DNA from: Phycisphaeraceae bacterium
Lineage (GTDB): Bacteria > Planctomycetota > Phycisphaerae > Phycisphaerales > UBA1924
DNA length: 21,719 bases
Direction: 5' to 3'
Assembly (NCBI GenBank): GCA_009827205.1
Contig: WUAK01000008.1
Location: 1-21,719 of the forward strand
The notes beneath the pieces are model-generated. The model was not told where the DNA came from and searched no databases. It was given only the letters and a program-made list of their open reading frames with translations. The translations under genes were made by a program, and so were the position numbers. Within the stretch, counting starts at the first letter, position 1. Each line of letters starts with the position of its first letter. Below are positions 1 through 7,265 of this stretch, piece by piece.

Positions 1-254
1 GTACATGCAAAGCCCGCCCACATCGCAAACTTAGCTTTGCCAGCACCAAGAACTGAAGCATCGTTCTCGATTCGTTTCGAGATGAAGTACCCAAGGATCC
101 AGCCGATCAGAGGCGCAGAAGGAACAAAGAACAGCGTCGAGAGCACAGCCCCAGTACTGCCTAACGGCGCACGCTTCGTATCGACATGGACACGCACCCC
201 GGTGCTCTTGCCAAAGCTGTCGGAATGCTCGGTAGGCAGGCTGACTTGTGACAT
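1..254 (-). CDS. DUF4190-like small membrane protein, N-terminal part, cut by window edge
   Basis: The first 84 codons read leftwards from an ATG at 254-252 and run off the window without a stop. The N-terminus is hydrophilic (about residues 1-30). It is followed by a hydrophobic stretch around residues 31-58 (APLGSTGAVL, then LIGWILGYFISKRI), then a short polar loop and a second hydrophobic start (KAKFAMWAGFA). This layout of helix, 'GYxISKRI', 'GxGKAKFAMWAG' resembles the DUF4190 family of small two-helix membrane proteins, whose function is unknown. No good ribosome binding site precedes the ATG. The open frame continues upstream to a TGA near 365, so the start could be further out. The gene is divergent from the methyltransferase at 529. 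The family call is from pattern memory only. Confidence 0.6.
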   Translation of the reverse strand, partial: MSQVSLPTEHSDSFGKSTGVRVHVDTKRAPLGSTGAVLSTLFFVPSAPLIGWILGYFISKRIENDASVLGAGKAKFAMWAGFAC

Positions 255-528
255 AACCAAAATATCGGATCGTAATGGAAACCACTGAGTAGCACGATGA
301 AAAGAGAAGTTTGGCGGCTCTGTCAACCGGTACAGAATGTCCCCTATCGGTGTGAGATGTCATTGAGATGCGATTTGCATCAGCCGATAACACCTTCTGA
401 ACTTCTATTGGGACTTCGGTATCGCACGAGTCACTGACCGAGGAAATTGGTGTGAATCTGCACCTGATTTGTGGACATAGTATGTCGAATTCTCACACCC
501 ACAGGTTACAAATACCGATTCTTGATCT
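255..528. other. Divergent intergenic region with two small inverted repeats
   Basis: No convincing gene lies between the divergent starts at 254 and 529. Two perfect small inverted repeats are visible. One is GATGC-N5-GCATC at 367-381. The other is GACATA-G-TATGTC at 474-486, 42 nt upstream of the methyltransferase ATG. The second has the geometry of a dimeric repressor site. A TTGACA-like -35 box for the leftward gene can be read at 322-327 on the minus strand, but no good -10 follows at the right spacing. Confidence 0.4.
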
Positions 529-1632
529 ATGAGTCTGTGCGAGCAAAAGAGTCATGCTCCTTGCATCGTGAGCAATGTAGATGATCTGCGAACAAGGCTC
601 GTAGACCACACCGCGATCGCATGCGCCGAACAGGGTATTCGCCGGGTCGCACTCTACGGCGGAGGTGCACACACTCGGCGCTTCATCAGGCAGCCATGGC
701 TCTGGCGTGGAGTTCGGGTGATCTGCGTCCTCGATGACTTCATTGAGAAGACGAGCCTCGAGGGCGTGCCCATCATGCGTGCAGACCAGCTTTCTTCTAG
801 TGGGTTGGAGATTGACGCGATCGTCATCAGCACTGAGCACGACGAGTCTCGGCTCTACCAGAACGCGCTGCTCACGTTCGGCGACTCTCTCCCGATTCTG
901 CGGATCTACGGCGAACCAATCCCTGTGCACGAGCCCGGCTCGGAGGGCAGGGATCGGGTCATCGCTCGCCTGCTCGATGCCGGACGATCACGCGCCGATG
1001 CCGAGTGGCTCGCAGACAACAGGACCGAACGCCATGACGCATCAGTCGGCACGCTCCCTCCGGCTCGCACAGAGATACACATCCGCAGGTACACACTCGC
1101 TGCCCGCTTTGCCGACAACGCCCATGTACTCGATCTAGCCTGCGGCACAGGCTACGGCGCTGCGCTGCTTGCCGACCTCGGAGCAAAGCGCGTAACGGGA
1201 CTGGATATCGATAAGGCATGCGTCGAATACGCCAACAAGTATCACGCAAGAGCAAACACCAGCTATGCGGTCGCCGACGCCGCAGAGACACATCTTGAGA
1301 ACGAGTCCTGCGATCTCATCACGAGCTTCGAGACGATCGAACACACCAGCGATCCATCCGCAGTCATCGCGGAATTCGCGAGGGTTCTCAAACCAGGAGG
1401 CGTACTCGTCATCTCAACCCCGAACGATCTTGGGCTCACCGATTTTCACGAGCACAGCCTCACGCCCGATCAATTCAGAGTGATCGTCTCGTCTCGATTC
1501 GACATCACGCACGAACTCGGGCAGATCCCCGGCAACGAGCCTGTGGAAGGAGATCTTCCACCAGGTATTTTCTCTGTGCGAGATTCAGGGCTCAAACCCG
1601 AGACGCTGCTTGCGATCGCAATCAAGCGATAG
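529..1632 (+). CDS. Two-domain protein: N-terminal Rossmann-like domain plus class I SAM-dependent methyltransferase
   Basis: This is a 367-aa protein. Residues 38-130 look like a Rossmann-type nucleotide or sugar-nucleotide binding domain: ALYGGGAHTRRF at 41-52, then VICVLDDF, GVPIMRADQL and DAIVIST. Residues 185-300 are a class I SAM methyltransferase. Motif I is VLDLACGTGYG (200-210), the acidic ribose-binding loop is GLDID (224-228), the post-motif II stretch is FETIEHTSDP (268-277), and LKPGG is at 287-291 before the final beta hairpin. The combination resembles methyltransferases that modify glycans or capsule sugars, but the substrate cannot be read from the sequence. The start is fixed by an in-frame TGA at 523-525. 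There is no clear Shine-Dalgarno site. The stop lies only 5 nt from the convergent response regulator stop. Confidence 0.85.
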   Translation: MSLCEQKSHAPCIVSNVDDLRTRLVDHTAIACAEQGIRRVALYGGGAHTRRFIRQPWLWRGVRVICVLDDFIEKTSLEGVPIMRADQLSSSGLEIDAIVISTEHDESRLYQNALLTFGDSLPILRIYGEPIPVHEPGSEGRDRVIARLLDAGRSRADAEWLADNRTERHDASVGTLPPARTEIHIRRYTLAARFADNAHVLDLACGTGYGAALLADLGAKRVTGLDIDKACVEYANKYHARANTSYAVADAAETHLENESCDLITSFETIEHTSDPSAVIAEFARVLKPGGVLVISTPNDLGLTDFHEHSLTPDQFRVIVSSRFDITHELGQIPGNEPVEGDLPPGIFSVRDSGLKPETLLAIAIKR

Positions 1633-1637
1633 AGAGC

Positions 1638-3071
1638 TCAGCTGGCGAGCTTGCCGCCGTCGCCGTCGATCCCGAACGCCTTCATTTTCTTATAGAGCGT
1701 CGTCCGGTTGATCTCGAGTTGGTCTGCCGTCTGCGAACGGTTCCAGTTGTTCGCCTCGAGCGCACGAAGCAGGATCTGCCGCTCGGGTTCTCTGAGCGCC
1801 TCGGCTAGCGACATCGGTTCCCACTCGCCGTCGGCTTGCTGAACGATCGAGAGCGGATGTGATGCAGTGTGACCATCAACGACATGTGTCGGTAGCGCAT
1901 CGACACCAACCGTCTGCTTCGCCGAGAGCACCGCGGCTCGTTCGATGATGTTCTGAAGCTCACGCACGTTGCCCGGGTATGTATACCGCATCAGCGCAGC
2001 CATCGTCTCGTCGCTAAACCCGATCAGTTCTTTGCCCATCTCCCGACCAAACTGATCGAGGAAATGCTCTGCGAGCAGGGGGATGTCGTTCGCACGCTCC
2101 CGCAAAGGCGGCAGATCGATCTGCACAACATTGATCCTGTAGTACAGGTCCTGCCTGAACCGACCCTCGGCAACCAGCCTGTCGAGCGGCTCGTTCGATG
2201 CCAGGATGACGCGAACATCGACCTCTTGCGTCTCGTTCGAGCCAACCTGCTCGAACTTCCGCTCCTGAAGAACGCGCAGCAGCTTGAGCTGCATACCCGG
2301 GCTCGCCGAGTTGATCTCGTCTAGAAAGAGCGTCCCGCCGTGCGCCGCCTGAAACTTGCCGACCTTGTCCGTGTGAGCTCCCGTAAAGGAACCCTTTACA
2401 TGGCCGAACAGTTCACTCTCTAGGAGTGTCTCCGGGATCGAGCCGCACGCGAGTTCGACGTAAGGCCCGCGTGAGCGTTCGCTCTGCTGGTGGATAGCGT
2501 GCGCGATCAGACTCTTGCCCGTGCCGCTCTCACCCGACATCAAGACAGTCGTCTTGCTCGGTGCTACCGCAGATACCAGCTCGTACACACGCTGCATCCG
2601 CACGTCACGACCCACAATCGAGTCGAGACTGAACTTGTCATCCAGCTGCTTACGCAGTGTCTCATTTTCCTGGAGCAGCGACCTCTGCTGGATAGCTCGC
2701 TCGATCGCGAGGCGAAGCTCGTCCTCGACCACAGGTTTCGTGAGATAGTCCGCGGCGCCAAGCCGAAGTGCCTCGACGGCCGACTCGACAGTGCCGTAAC
2801 CGGTCAGCATGATCACCGCAGACCCGATCCGAAGCTCCTTGATCTCGCGCATCAGAGCCAGCCCGTCCATCCCGGGCATGAACACATCGGTGATGATCGC
2901 ATCAGGCGCCCGGCCAGCGGCCGAGATCAGTTCCAGCGCCTCAGGACCGCTCAACGCGGACGTCACGTCGTAGCCCGACGCGCGTAGCAATTCCTCGAGC
3001 GACTCGGCGACGATCGGGTCATCGTCAACAATCAGAATCCGGTGTTGTTCCTGGGCATCGTCTACAGGCAT
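1638..3071 (-). CDS. Sigma-54-dependent response regulator (NtrC/AtoC type)
   Basis: This is a 477-aa three-domain activator. The receiver domain (about 10-125) has acidic residues DDD at 16-18, phosphoacceptor D62 (TDVFMPGMDG) and K112. The AAA+ domain (about 152-380) has Walker A GESGTGKS (180-187), the sigma-54 contact loop GSFTGA (227-232), Walker B GGTLFLDE (245-252) and arginine-finger region RFRQDLYYRINV (304-315). A FIS-type helix-turn-helix closes the protein (NNWNRSQTAD to TTLYKKMKAF, 441-466). It would open sigma-54 promoter complexes after phosphorylation by a partner kinase. The loop is GSFTGA, a mild variant of GAFTGA. A GTG 19 codons upstream keeps the frame open, but the ATG at 3071 puts the receiver at the usual distance from the N-terminus, so I prefer it. 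No kinase is adjacent. The only one in the window starts at 21327. The gene lies 129 nt downstream of ileS on the same strand. Confidence 0.93.
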   Translation of the reverse strand: MPVDDAQEQHRILIVDDDPIVAESLEELLRASGYDVTSALSGPEALELISAAGRAPDAIITDVFMPGMDGLALMREIKELRIGSAVIMLTGYGTVESAVEALRLGAADYLTKPVVEDELRLAIERAIQQRSLLQENETLRKQLDDKFSLDSIVGRDVRMQRVYELVSAVAPSKTTVLMSGESGTGKSLIAHAIHQQSERSRGPYVELACGSIPETLLESELFGHVKGSFTGAHTDKVGKFQAAHGGTLFLDEINSASPGMQLKLLRVLQERKFEQVGSNETQEVDVRVILASNEPLDRLVAEGRFRQDLYYRINVVQIDLPPLRERANDIPLLAEHFLDQFGREMGKELIGFSDETMAALMRYTYPGNVRELQNIIERAAVLSAKQTVGVDALPTHVVDGHTASHPLSIVQQADGEWEPMSLAEALREPERQILLRALEANNWNRSQTADQLEINRTTLYKKMKAFGIDGDGGKLAS

Positions 3072-3200
3072 CAATCGATCTATCGGCCCGTGTTGCGTGC
3101 GGTCAACGCACGACGCCACATGACCCACAGAATCGAGACAAGCCCGTCCCTACAGGTGTTGCCACCGCTCAACGTCTCGAAGAAACGCCGTCCGAGAACC

Positions 3201-6113
3201 TCACTCGACCCCGACCGCCGCAGCATCACGACCAGACAGCATCCCGCCGTCAGAACGCTCCCGAACCGTGCCATCACGCTTCCAGCTGCGCTCACATCTA
3301 GGTCTATCACGAAGGTCGGTCACGCTCGCGGCATCTGCAGCGGTATCGAGTGTGACCTCGCTGACCCCGAGCAGATCCGCCAAGTCACCCTTCTCGATCG
3401 ACTCGAGTGCACCAGACTTGTCAGAGAGAGCGACCGCCATATCCAGTGGATTCTCGACGCCGGATGCCTTTGAAGCCTCCATCGCGAGAAGGCCAGCATC
3501 CCTTGCTTCCATCGCAGCCGACCACGCGTCACTCGGTTTCACACCAGTCGCGTCCAGCACCTCCTCGAGGTGCACGCAGGACTCATCATCGCCGGTCAGT
3601 GACCTGAACGCCTCGTCCGCCGTGTGGCAAAGCATCGGCGCCAGCAGCCTGCACAGCTGATCGGTGATCCTGTGCAGCACCGTCTGCGTACGCCTCCGTC
3701 TTGGTGAATCCACCGCATCGCAGTACAGTCTGTCCTTGACCGCAGCCAGATAGACCGAGCTCATCGTGTCGTTGCAGAAGTTGTAGAGCGCCGAGTGGGC
3801 GTGCTTGAACTGGTACCGCTCGTACGCACCCGTGACCGCCTCAGTTAGCCTGTCGAGCTCACCGAGCGCCCAGGCATCGACACACGCCGGGTCGATCGAC
3901 GAGAGCTCGACAGCATCCTTTGAGACATCAAAGTCGTTCAGGTTGCTCAGCATGAACCGGAGCGTGTTGCGCACCTTCCGGTAGCTCTCGCCCGCGCCCT
4001 TGAAGAACTCGTGATCGACCTTGACATCGTTCTCGTACGCGAGCGAGCTCACCCACCAGCGCAGCACATCAGCCCCGAACTCCTTGAAGAGTTCCTCGAT
4101 CGTGTCGCCCGAGCTCTTGCTCAGCTTCTTGCCATCCTTGTTGACCATGAACCCGTGCGTGAGAAGAGCCCTGTAAGGAGGCTCACCCCGGCTCCCAAGT
4201 CCCGCGATCAGCGACGACTGGAACCAGCCCCGGTGCTGGTCAGACCCCTCAAGATACAGATCGACCGGGAAGCCCTCATCGCCGAGCCGCTCTCGCATCA
4301 CCGCATTCCACGACGAACCCGATTCGAACCACACATCGAGGATGTCCCGGCCCTTGGTCAACTCCGAGAGAGCGACCTGACCAGAACGCACCTCTTGAGG
4401 CGCTTCGCTGTCGTCCGACGCGTCGTAGTGTGCCAGCAGGTCCCCAGCGTCCATCGTGAACCACGCATCCGAGCCTTTCTCGCTGACAACCTGCGCGACA
4501 GCGCGTACGACAGCCTCGGTCATGAAGCTCTCGCCGCTCGGCAGCGTGAAGCTCGGGATCGGAAGACCCCACGCCCGCTGACGGCTGATGCACCAGTCGG
4601 GCCGCCCCTCGAGCATGCCCCGCATCCGGTTCTTGCCCCACGTCGGGATGAACTCAACGCCCGACTCGGTCTTCTGCATCGCAAGATCGCGCAGCGACTT
4701 GTTATCGCGATTCGTCGGGCGATCGACACCCACAAACCACTGCTCAGTCGCGCGGAAGATCACTGGTCCCTTACTCCGCCAGTCGTGCGGGTAGCTGTGC
4801 ATGAACGTGTTGGAGTGGTACAGGTGCCCGCTCTCGCCGAGCCGGTCCGCGACGAGCGCGTTGGCCTTGAACACATGCATCCCGCGGAGCCATTCTGGAA
4901 CAGTCTCGTCGTACGTGCCGTCGCCCCTGACCGGGCAGTACACACCGATGCCCTCACGCAGGCCCGTCTGGTAGTCGTCGGCGCCGTGTCCGGTCGCGGT
5001 GTGCACAAGACCTGTGCCGTCTTCGAGCGTGACATAGTCCGCCTGCACGACCGACCAGACCTTGTCCACCGGTCCGTCAGCTGGCGGCACATCCTCGCGC
5101 AGCGGGCTCTTGTACCGAACGCCAACAAGCCGGTCGCCCGTCGTTGTCGCCAGCACCTCAACCGAATCGCTCTTGGCCTGCTTCGTCACCTGCTCGACAA
5201 GCCCCGAGGCAAGAACGGTCACGTTCCCGTCCACACGAACAACCGCATACTCGAACTTCTCGTTCACCGCGACAGCCATGTTCGCAGGCAGTGTCCAGGG
5301 TGTCGTCGTCCAGATCATCAGGCTGGGCTTTGTCTCGGGTCGATCATCGCCCGAAAGCCCGAAACGCTCGTACACGTCGTCCGCGTCGGCGCACTCGAAG
5401 TCCACAAACACCGAAAGATCCTCGCGGTCGTAGTACTCGAGCTCAGCCTCGGCGAGCGCCGTCTCGTTGTCCACCGACCAGTGCACGGGCTTGAGCGCGC
5501 GGTACACGAGCCCTTCCCTGCAGAGATCGCCGAGAACCTCAAGCACCTCACGCTCGTAGCGGGGCTGCATCGTCAGGTACGGATCCTCGTAGTCTGCAAG
5601 CGTCAACAGCCGCTGCATCTGGCCAGCCTGAAGCTTCTGAAACTTCTCCGCGTTCTTCTGGCACTCGCGCCGGACCGCAACCCTGCGCTTGTCCTCATCG
5701 AGATCGAGCAGTTTCTTGATCTTGCCGCTCTCGACAAGCCCGGTCATCACCTTGTGCTCGATCGGCAGCCCGTGGCAATCCCAGCCCGGCACGAACGGCA
5801 CGTCGTAGCCCATCACCGTCCTTGAGCGCACAACGAAGTCCTTCAGACACTTGTTCATCAGATGCCCAAGGTGGATCGACCCATTCGCATAAGGAGGCCC
5901 GTCATGGAACACAAACCGACCCTTGGGCTTCTCGCTCCCCGAGTCCCGAAGCTTCTGATACAAGCTCAGCTTGTCCCAGCGCTTGATGCTCTGGTTCTCG
6001 TTCTGCAGCAGGTTCGCCTTCATCGGGAAAGAAGTCCTGGGCAGATTCAGCGTGGACTTGTACCGGTTCTTGTCCGGTTTTGCGGCTCTCGTATCGGTCT
6101 CTGACGCGCTCAT
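3201..6113 (-). CDS. ileS: Isoleucyl-tRNA synthetase
   Basis: This 970-aa class Ia synthetase charges tRNA-Ile in the cytoplasm. The HIGH motif is HLGH (81-84), after DGPPYANGSI. The CP1 editing domain includes TTTPWTLPAN (269-278) and GTGLVHTATGHGADDY (366-381). DWCISRQRAWGLPIP (506-520) and DVWFESGSSW (593-602) are typical of the family, and the KMSKS loop is KLSKS (663-667). The anticodon-binding helical domain follows. The C-terminal zinc ribbon is degraded: around RCERSWKRDGTV only one of the usual four cysteines remains, and the last 30 residues contain no CxxC. The ATG at 6113 has GTGGAGTG about 9 nt upstream as a ribosome binding site. It has a 305-nt leader, with the 182-aa gene upstream on the same strand. 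Confidence 0.97.
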   Translation of the reverse strand: MSASETDTRAAKPDKNRYKSTLNLPRTSFPMKANLLQNENQSIKRWDKLSLYQKLRDSGSEKPKGRFVFHDGPPYANGSIHLGHLMNKCLKDFVVRSRTVMGYDVPFVPGWDCHGLPIEHKVMTGLVESGKIKKLLDLDEDKRRVAVRRECQKNAEKFQKLQAGQMQRLLTLADYEDPYLTMQPRYEREVLEVLGDLCREGLVYRALKPVHWSVDNETALAEAELEYYDREDLSVFVDFECADADDVYERFGLSGDDRPETKPSLMIWTTTPWTLPANMAVAVNEKFEYAVVRVDGNVTVLASGLVEQVTKQAKSDSVEVLATTTGDRLVGVRYKSPLREDVPPADGPVDKVWSVVQADYVTLEDGTGLVHTATGHGADDYQTGLREGIGVYCPVRGDGTYDETVPEWLRGMHVFKANALVADRLGESGHLYHSNTFMHSYPHDWRSKGPVIFRATEQWFVGVDRPTNRDNKSLRDLAMQKTESGVEFIPTWGKNRMRGMLEGRPDWCISRQRAWGLPIPSFTLPSGESFMTEAVVRAVAQVVSEKGSDAWFTMDAGDLLAHYDASDDSEAPQEVRSGQVALSELTKGRDILDVWFESGSSWNAVMRERLGDEGFPVDLYLEGSDQHRGWFQSSLIAGLGSRGEPPYRALLTHGFMVNKDGKKLSKSSGDTIEELFKEFGADVLRWWVSSLAYENDVKVDHEFFKGAGESYRKVRNTLRFMLSNLNDFDVSKDAVELSSIDPACVDAWALGELDRLTEAVTGAYERYQFKHAHSALYNFCNDTMSSVYLAAVKDRLYCDAVDSPRRRRTQTVLHRITDQLCRLLAPMLCHTADEAFRSLTGDDESCVHLEEVLDATGVKPSDAWSAAMEARDAGLLAMEASKASGVENPLDMAVALSDKSGALESIEKGDLADLLGVSEVTLDTAADAASVTDLRDRPRCERSWKRDGTVRERSDGGMLSGRDAAAVGVE

Positions 6114-6418
6114 GGCGGTTCACTCCACGCGACCGGGCCAAAACGCCTCAGGGTCGCGGTTTCATACAGGTGTGTGCGATAGTAGGGGATGGTCTGACAA
6201 AGTTCGGCCATGGCCCGGCGCGATCCACTCGTGATCAGCCAAGCGATCCTGCCCCGCCTCGGTTCGATGGTGCCCGGGCAGACCCGAGCCGCGACCCTCA
6301 GCGGGGCCTGCGAATTCGCTCATCGAATTTGATCTGGCGGACTGTCATCGCACATCAGTATCGGCGCGGCAAGACCCAACGCCAAGCCAGACGGTCATTT
6401 TTGAGCCCGATTGGCCCC
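6114..6418. other. Intergenic leader between the 182-aa gene and ileS
   Basis: This 305-nt stretch holds no supportable gene on either strand. Short perfect palindromes occur at 6206-6215 (GGCCATGGCC) and 6310-6319 (GCGAATTCGC), and CGAATT is repeated at 6311 and 6324. I see no T-box motif and no intrinsic terminator (no stem followed by a T run) after the 182-aa gene. The ribosome binding site of ileS (GGAG) is at its left end. An ileS promoter is expected here but I cannot point to one. Confidence 0.5.
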
Positions 6419-6967
6419 TTAGTTGGCCTGGTGCTCGAAAATCGAGGCTGTCCTGAGCACGAACCCGCCCTGGGCAACCAAGTGGTACGCCTGGATATGC
6501 ACCTCGGTGTGCATCGCCTGAACATCGAGGACAGACAGGTTGGGCCCGGCCTCGGACTCCCATGAGAACGTCTGCGACTCGTTCTCGCGGATGTGATCTT
6601 TCATCTCTCGGTACGTCGAGAGGTAAAGATTCTCGCTTAGAGTCTCGGTCTGGACCGTCGAGAGGTACTTCACTTTGCCGGTCTCGAACGAGTGCTCGAA
6701 GTCCTTCTCACCCGCGCACGGGAACGCAGAAACCACCCCGGTCGAAGGCAGGTTGTCCTCACGATCAATCACGAGCTCGCTGGCACAGGTATCGCCCAAT
6801 TCGAATCGGAGGACGTGATTCCCGGGCATGAGCCAGGATTCGAGCTCATACCGGCCGTGGTGAACCACCTTCCGGCTCCGAAGATCAAAGAGCTCCGGAT
6901 GAAGCGCGCGGGCGTACAGAACGACTTGGTACGATTGAGTGCACAACTGTTTGGTTACGACGTCCAT
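6419..6967 (-). CDS. Conserved-looking protein of unknown function (182 aa)
   Basis: I do not recognise this gene with confidence. The protein is soluble: no signal peptide and no membrane helix. The N-terminal half is beta-rich (YQVVLYARAL, RYELESWLMPGNHVLRFEL). A middle segment contains FPCAGEKDFEHSFE and the motif VKYLSTVQTETLSENLYLSTY. The C-terminal stretch is rich in hydrophobic beta strands and histidines (MHTEVHIQAYHLV). The general size and the LFDLRSRKVV...ELESWLMPGNHVLRF pattern faintly recall DUF2617 proteins, but I would not name it on that. It lies upstream of ileS on the same strand, with 305 nt between them. It has no good Shine-Dalgarno site, and a possible structured RNA lies in its 5' region. 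It reads as a genuine gene because the whole frame has folded-protein-like composition. Confidence 0.75.
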   Translation of the reverse strand: MDVVTKQLCTQSYQVVLYARALHPELFDLRSRKVVHHGRYELESWLMPGNHVLRFELGDTCASELVIDREDNLPSTGVVSAFPCAGEKDFEHSFETGKVKYLSTVQTETLSENLYLSTYREMKDHIRENESQTFSWESEAGPNLSVLDVQAMHTEVHIQAYHLVAQGGFVLRTASIFEHQAN

Positions 6968-7030
6968 GGCTGGCTCCAGCGCCGCCCATTCCTAGCGGCA
7001 TGGTTTCGGATCCGCCCAGGCTCTCGCCTG

Positions 7031-7097
7031 AGGGGCGCTCCGTCGCTGGCTGCCGACCGGCTTCCCTGCCGGTTCCTGACCTAAAACGGTAGCCCCC
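7031..7097 (-). ncRNA. Candidate rod-like structured RNA (unassigned)
   Basis: Read on the minus strand, 7097 to 7031 can fold into one long interrupted hairpin. The outer stem is GGGGGC with GCCCCT (one G-U pair). Then come CCG with CGG, an internal loop, AGG opposite CCA, a roughly symmetric loop (UCAGG/GGCAG), and a perfect inner stem ACCGGC-AGGGAA-GCCGGU (7073-7056). The 5' and 3' flanks AGGTCAGG and GCAGCCA match those around the tip of bacterial signal recognition particle RNA. The SRP GGAA tetraloop is absent and the tip stem is longer, so this is not a standard ffs RNA. It could be a leader element of the 182-aa gene or simply GC-rich folding. Low confidence. Confidence 0.25.
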
Positions 7098-7167
7098 ACA
7101 AGCAGCCGACTCACCCATCCCCACGAGTGGGTCAGCAACTTTTTACAGCGTCCCCATCATATTGTGC

Positions 7168-7217
7168 TCGCAAAAAAATGGAACCCCTGTCCTCGTACAA
7201 CCCCCGTGTTTTTGCGA
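7168..7217. promoter_or_regulatory. 9-bp perfect inverted repeat in divergent region
   Basis: TCGCAAAAA (7168-7176) and TTTTTGCGA (7209-7217) are perfect inverted repeats separated by 32 nt. They lie 49 nt upstream of the HEAT-protein ATG. They could form a transcript stem or be paired protein-binding half-sites. No known operator is recognised. Confidence 0.3.
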
Positions 7218-7265
7218 TTCCCTGTCGTCTGCCGATAGTTGACAGCAGGAGTAAGCACACACCCC

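Larger units (their letters stand above)
6968..7265. other. Divergent intergenic region (182-aa gene / HEAT gene)
   Basis: The 298-nt gap contains no supportable ORF. It holds a GC-rich, hairpin-prone half (about 7031-7130) and an A/T-rich half (7138-7217). The two notable elements, a possible rod-like RNA hairpin and a 9-bp inverted repeat, are listed separately. A third weak stem, ACCCA-N10-TGGGT, is followed on the plus strand by TCAGCAAC and a run of six T at about 7138-7143. It has terminator-like form but no plus-strand gene upstream of it. Confidence 0.5.

Noticed and set aside
322..327. TTGACA-like -35 box (minus strand) for the left-edge gene
   Set aside because: The hexamer 17 nt downstream is TTTTCA, a poor -10, so no promoter was called.
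3096..3112. Hairpin CGTGCG-N5-CGCACG between ileS and the response regulator gene
   Set aside because: The stem is only 6 bp and no T run follows on either strand, so it is not a convincing terminator.
3080..3310. 76-codon minus-strand frame overlapping the ileS end (MARFGSVLTAGCC, then LVSILWVMW)
   Set aside because: It looks mildly hydrophobic but overlaps ileS, has no ribosome binding site, and shows no recognisable protein pattern. I could not exclude a tiny gene but cannot support one.
4011..5825. 604-codon open frame on the plus strand opposite ileS
   Set aside because: It lies wholly antisense to a certain gene. Its product is rich in Arg, His, Leu and Val without domain structure, as expected for the antisense frame of GC-rich DNA.
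7031..7097. Cobalamin-riboswitch-like string AGGGAAGCCGGT on the minus strand
   Set aside because: The rest of the B12 riboswitch core, including the CGCCACTGT-like box, is absent, and the string is part of a simple hairpin.
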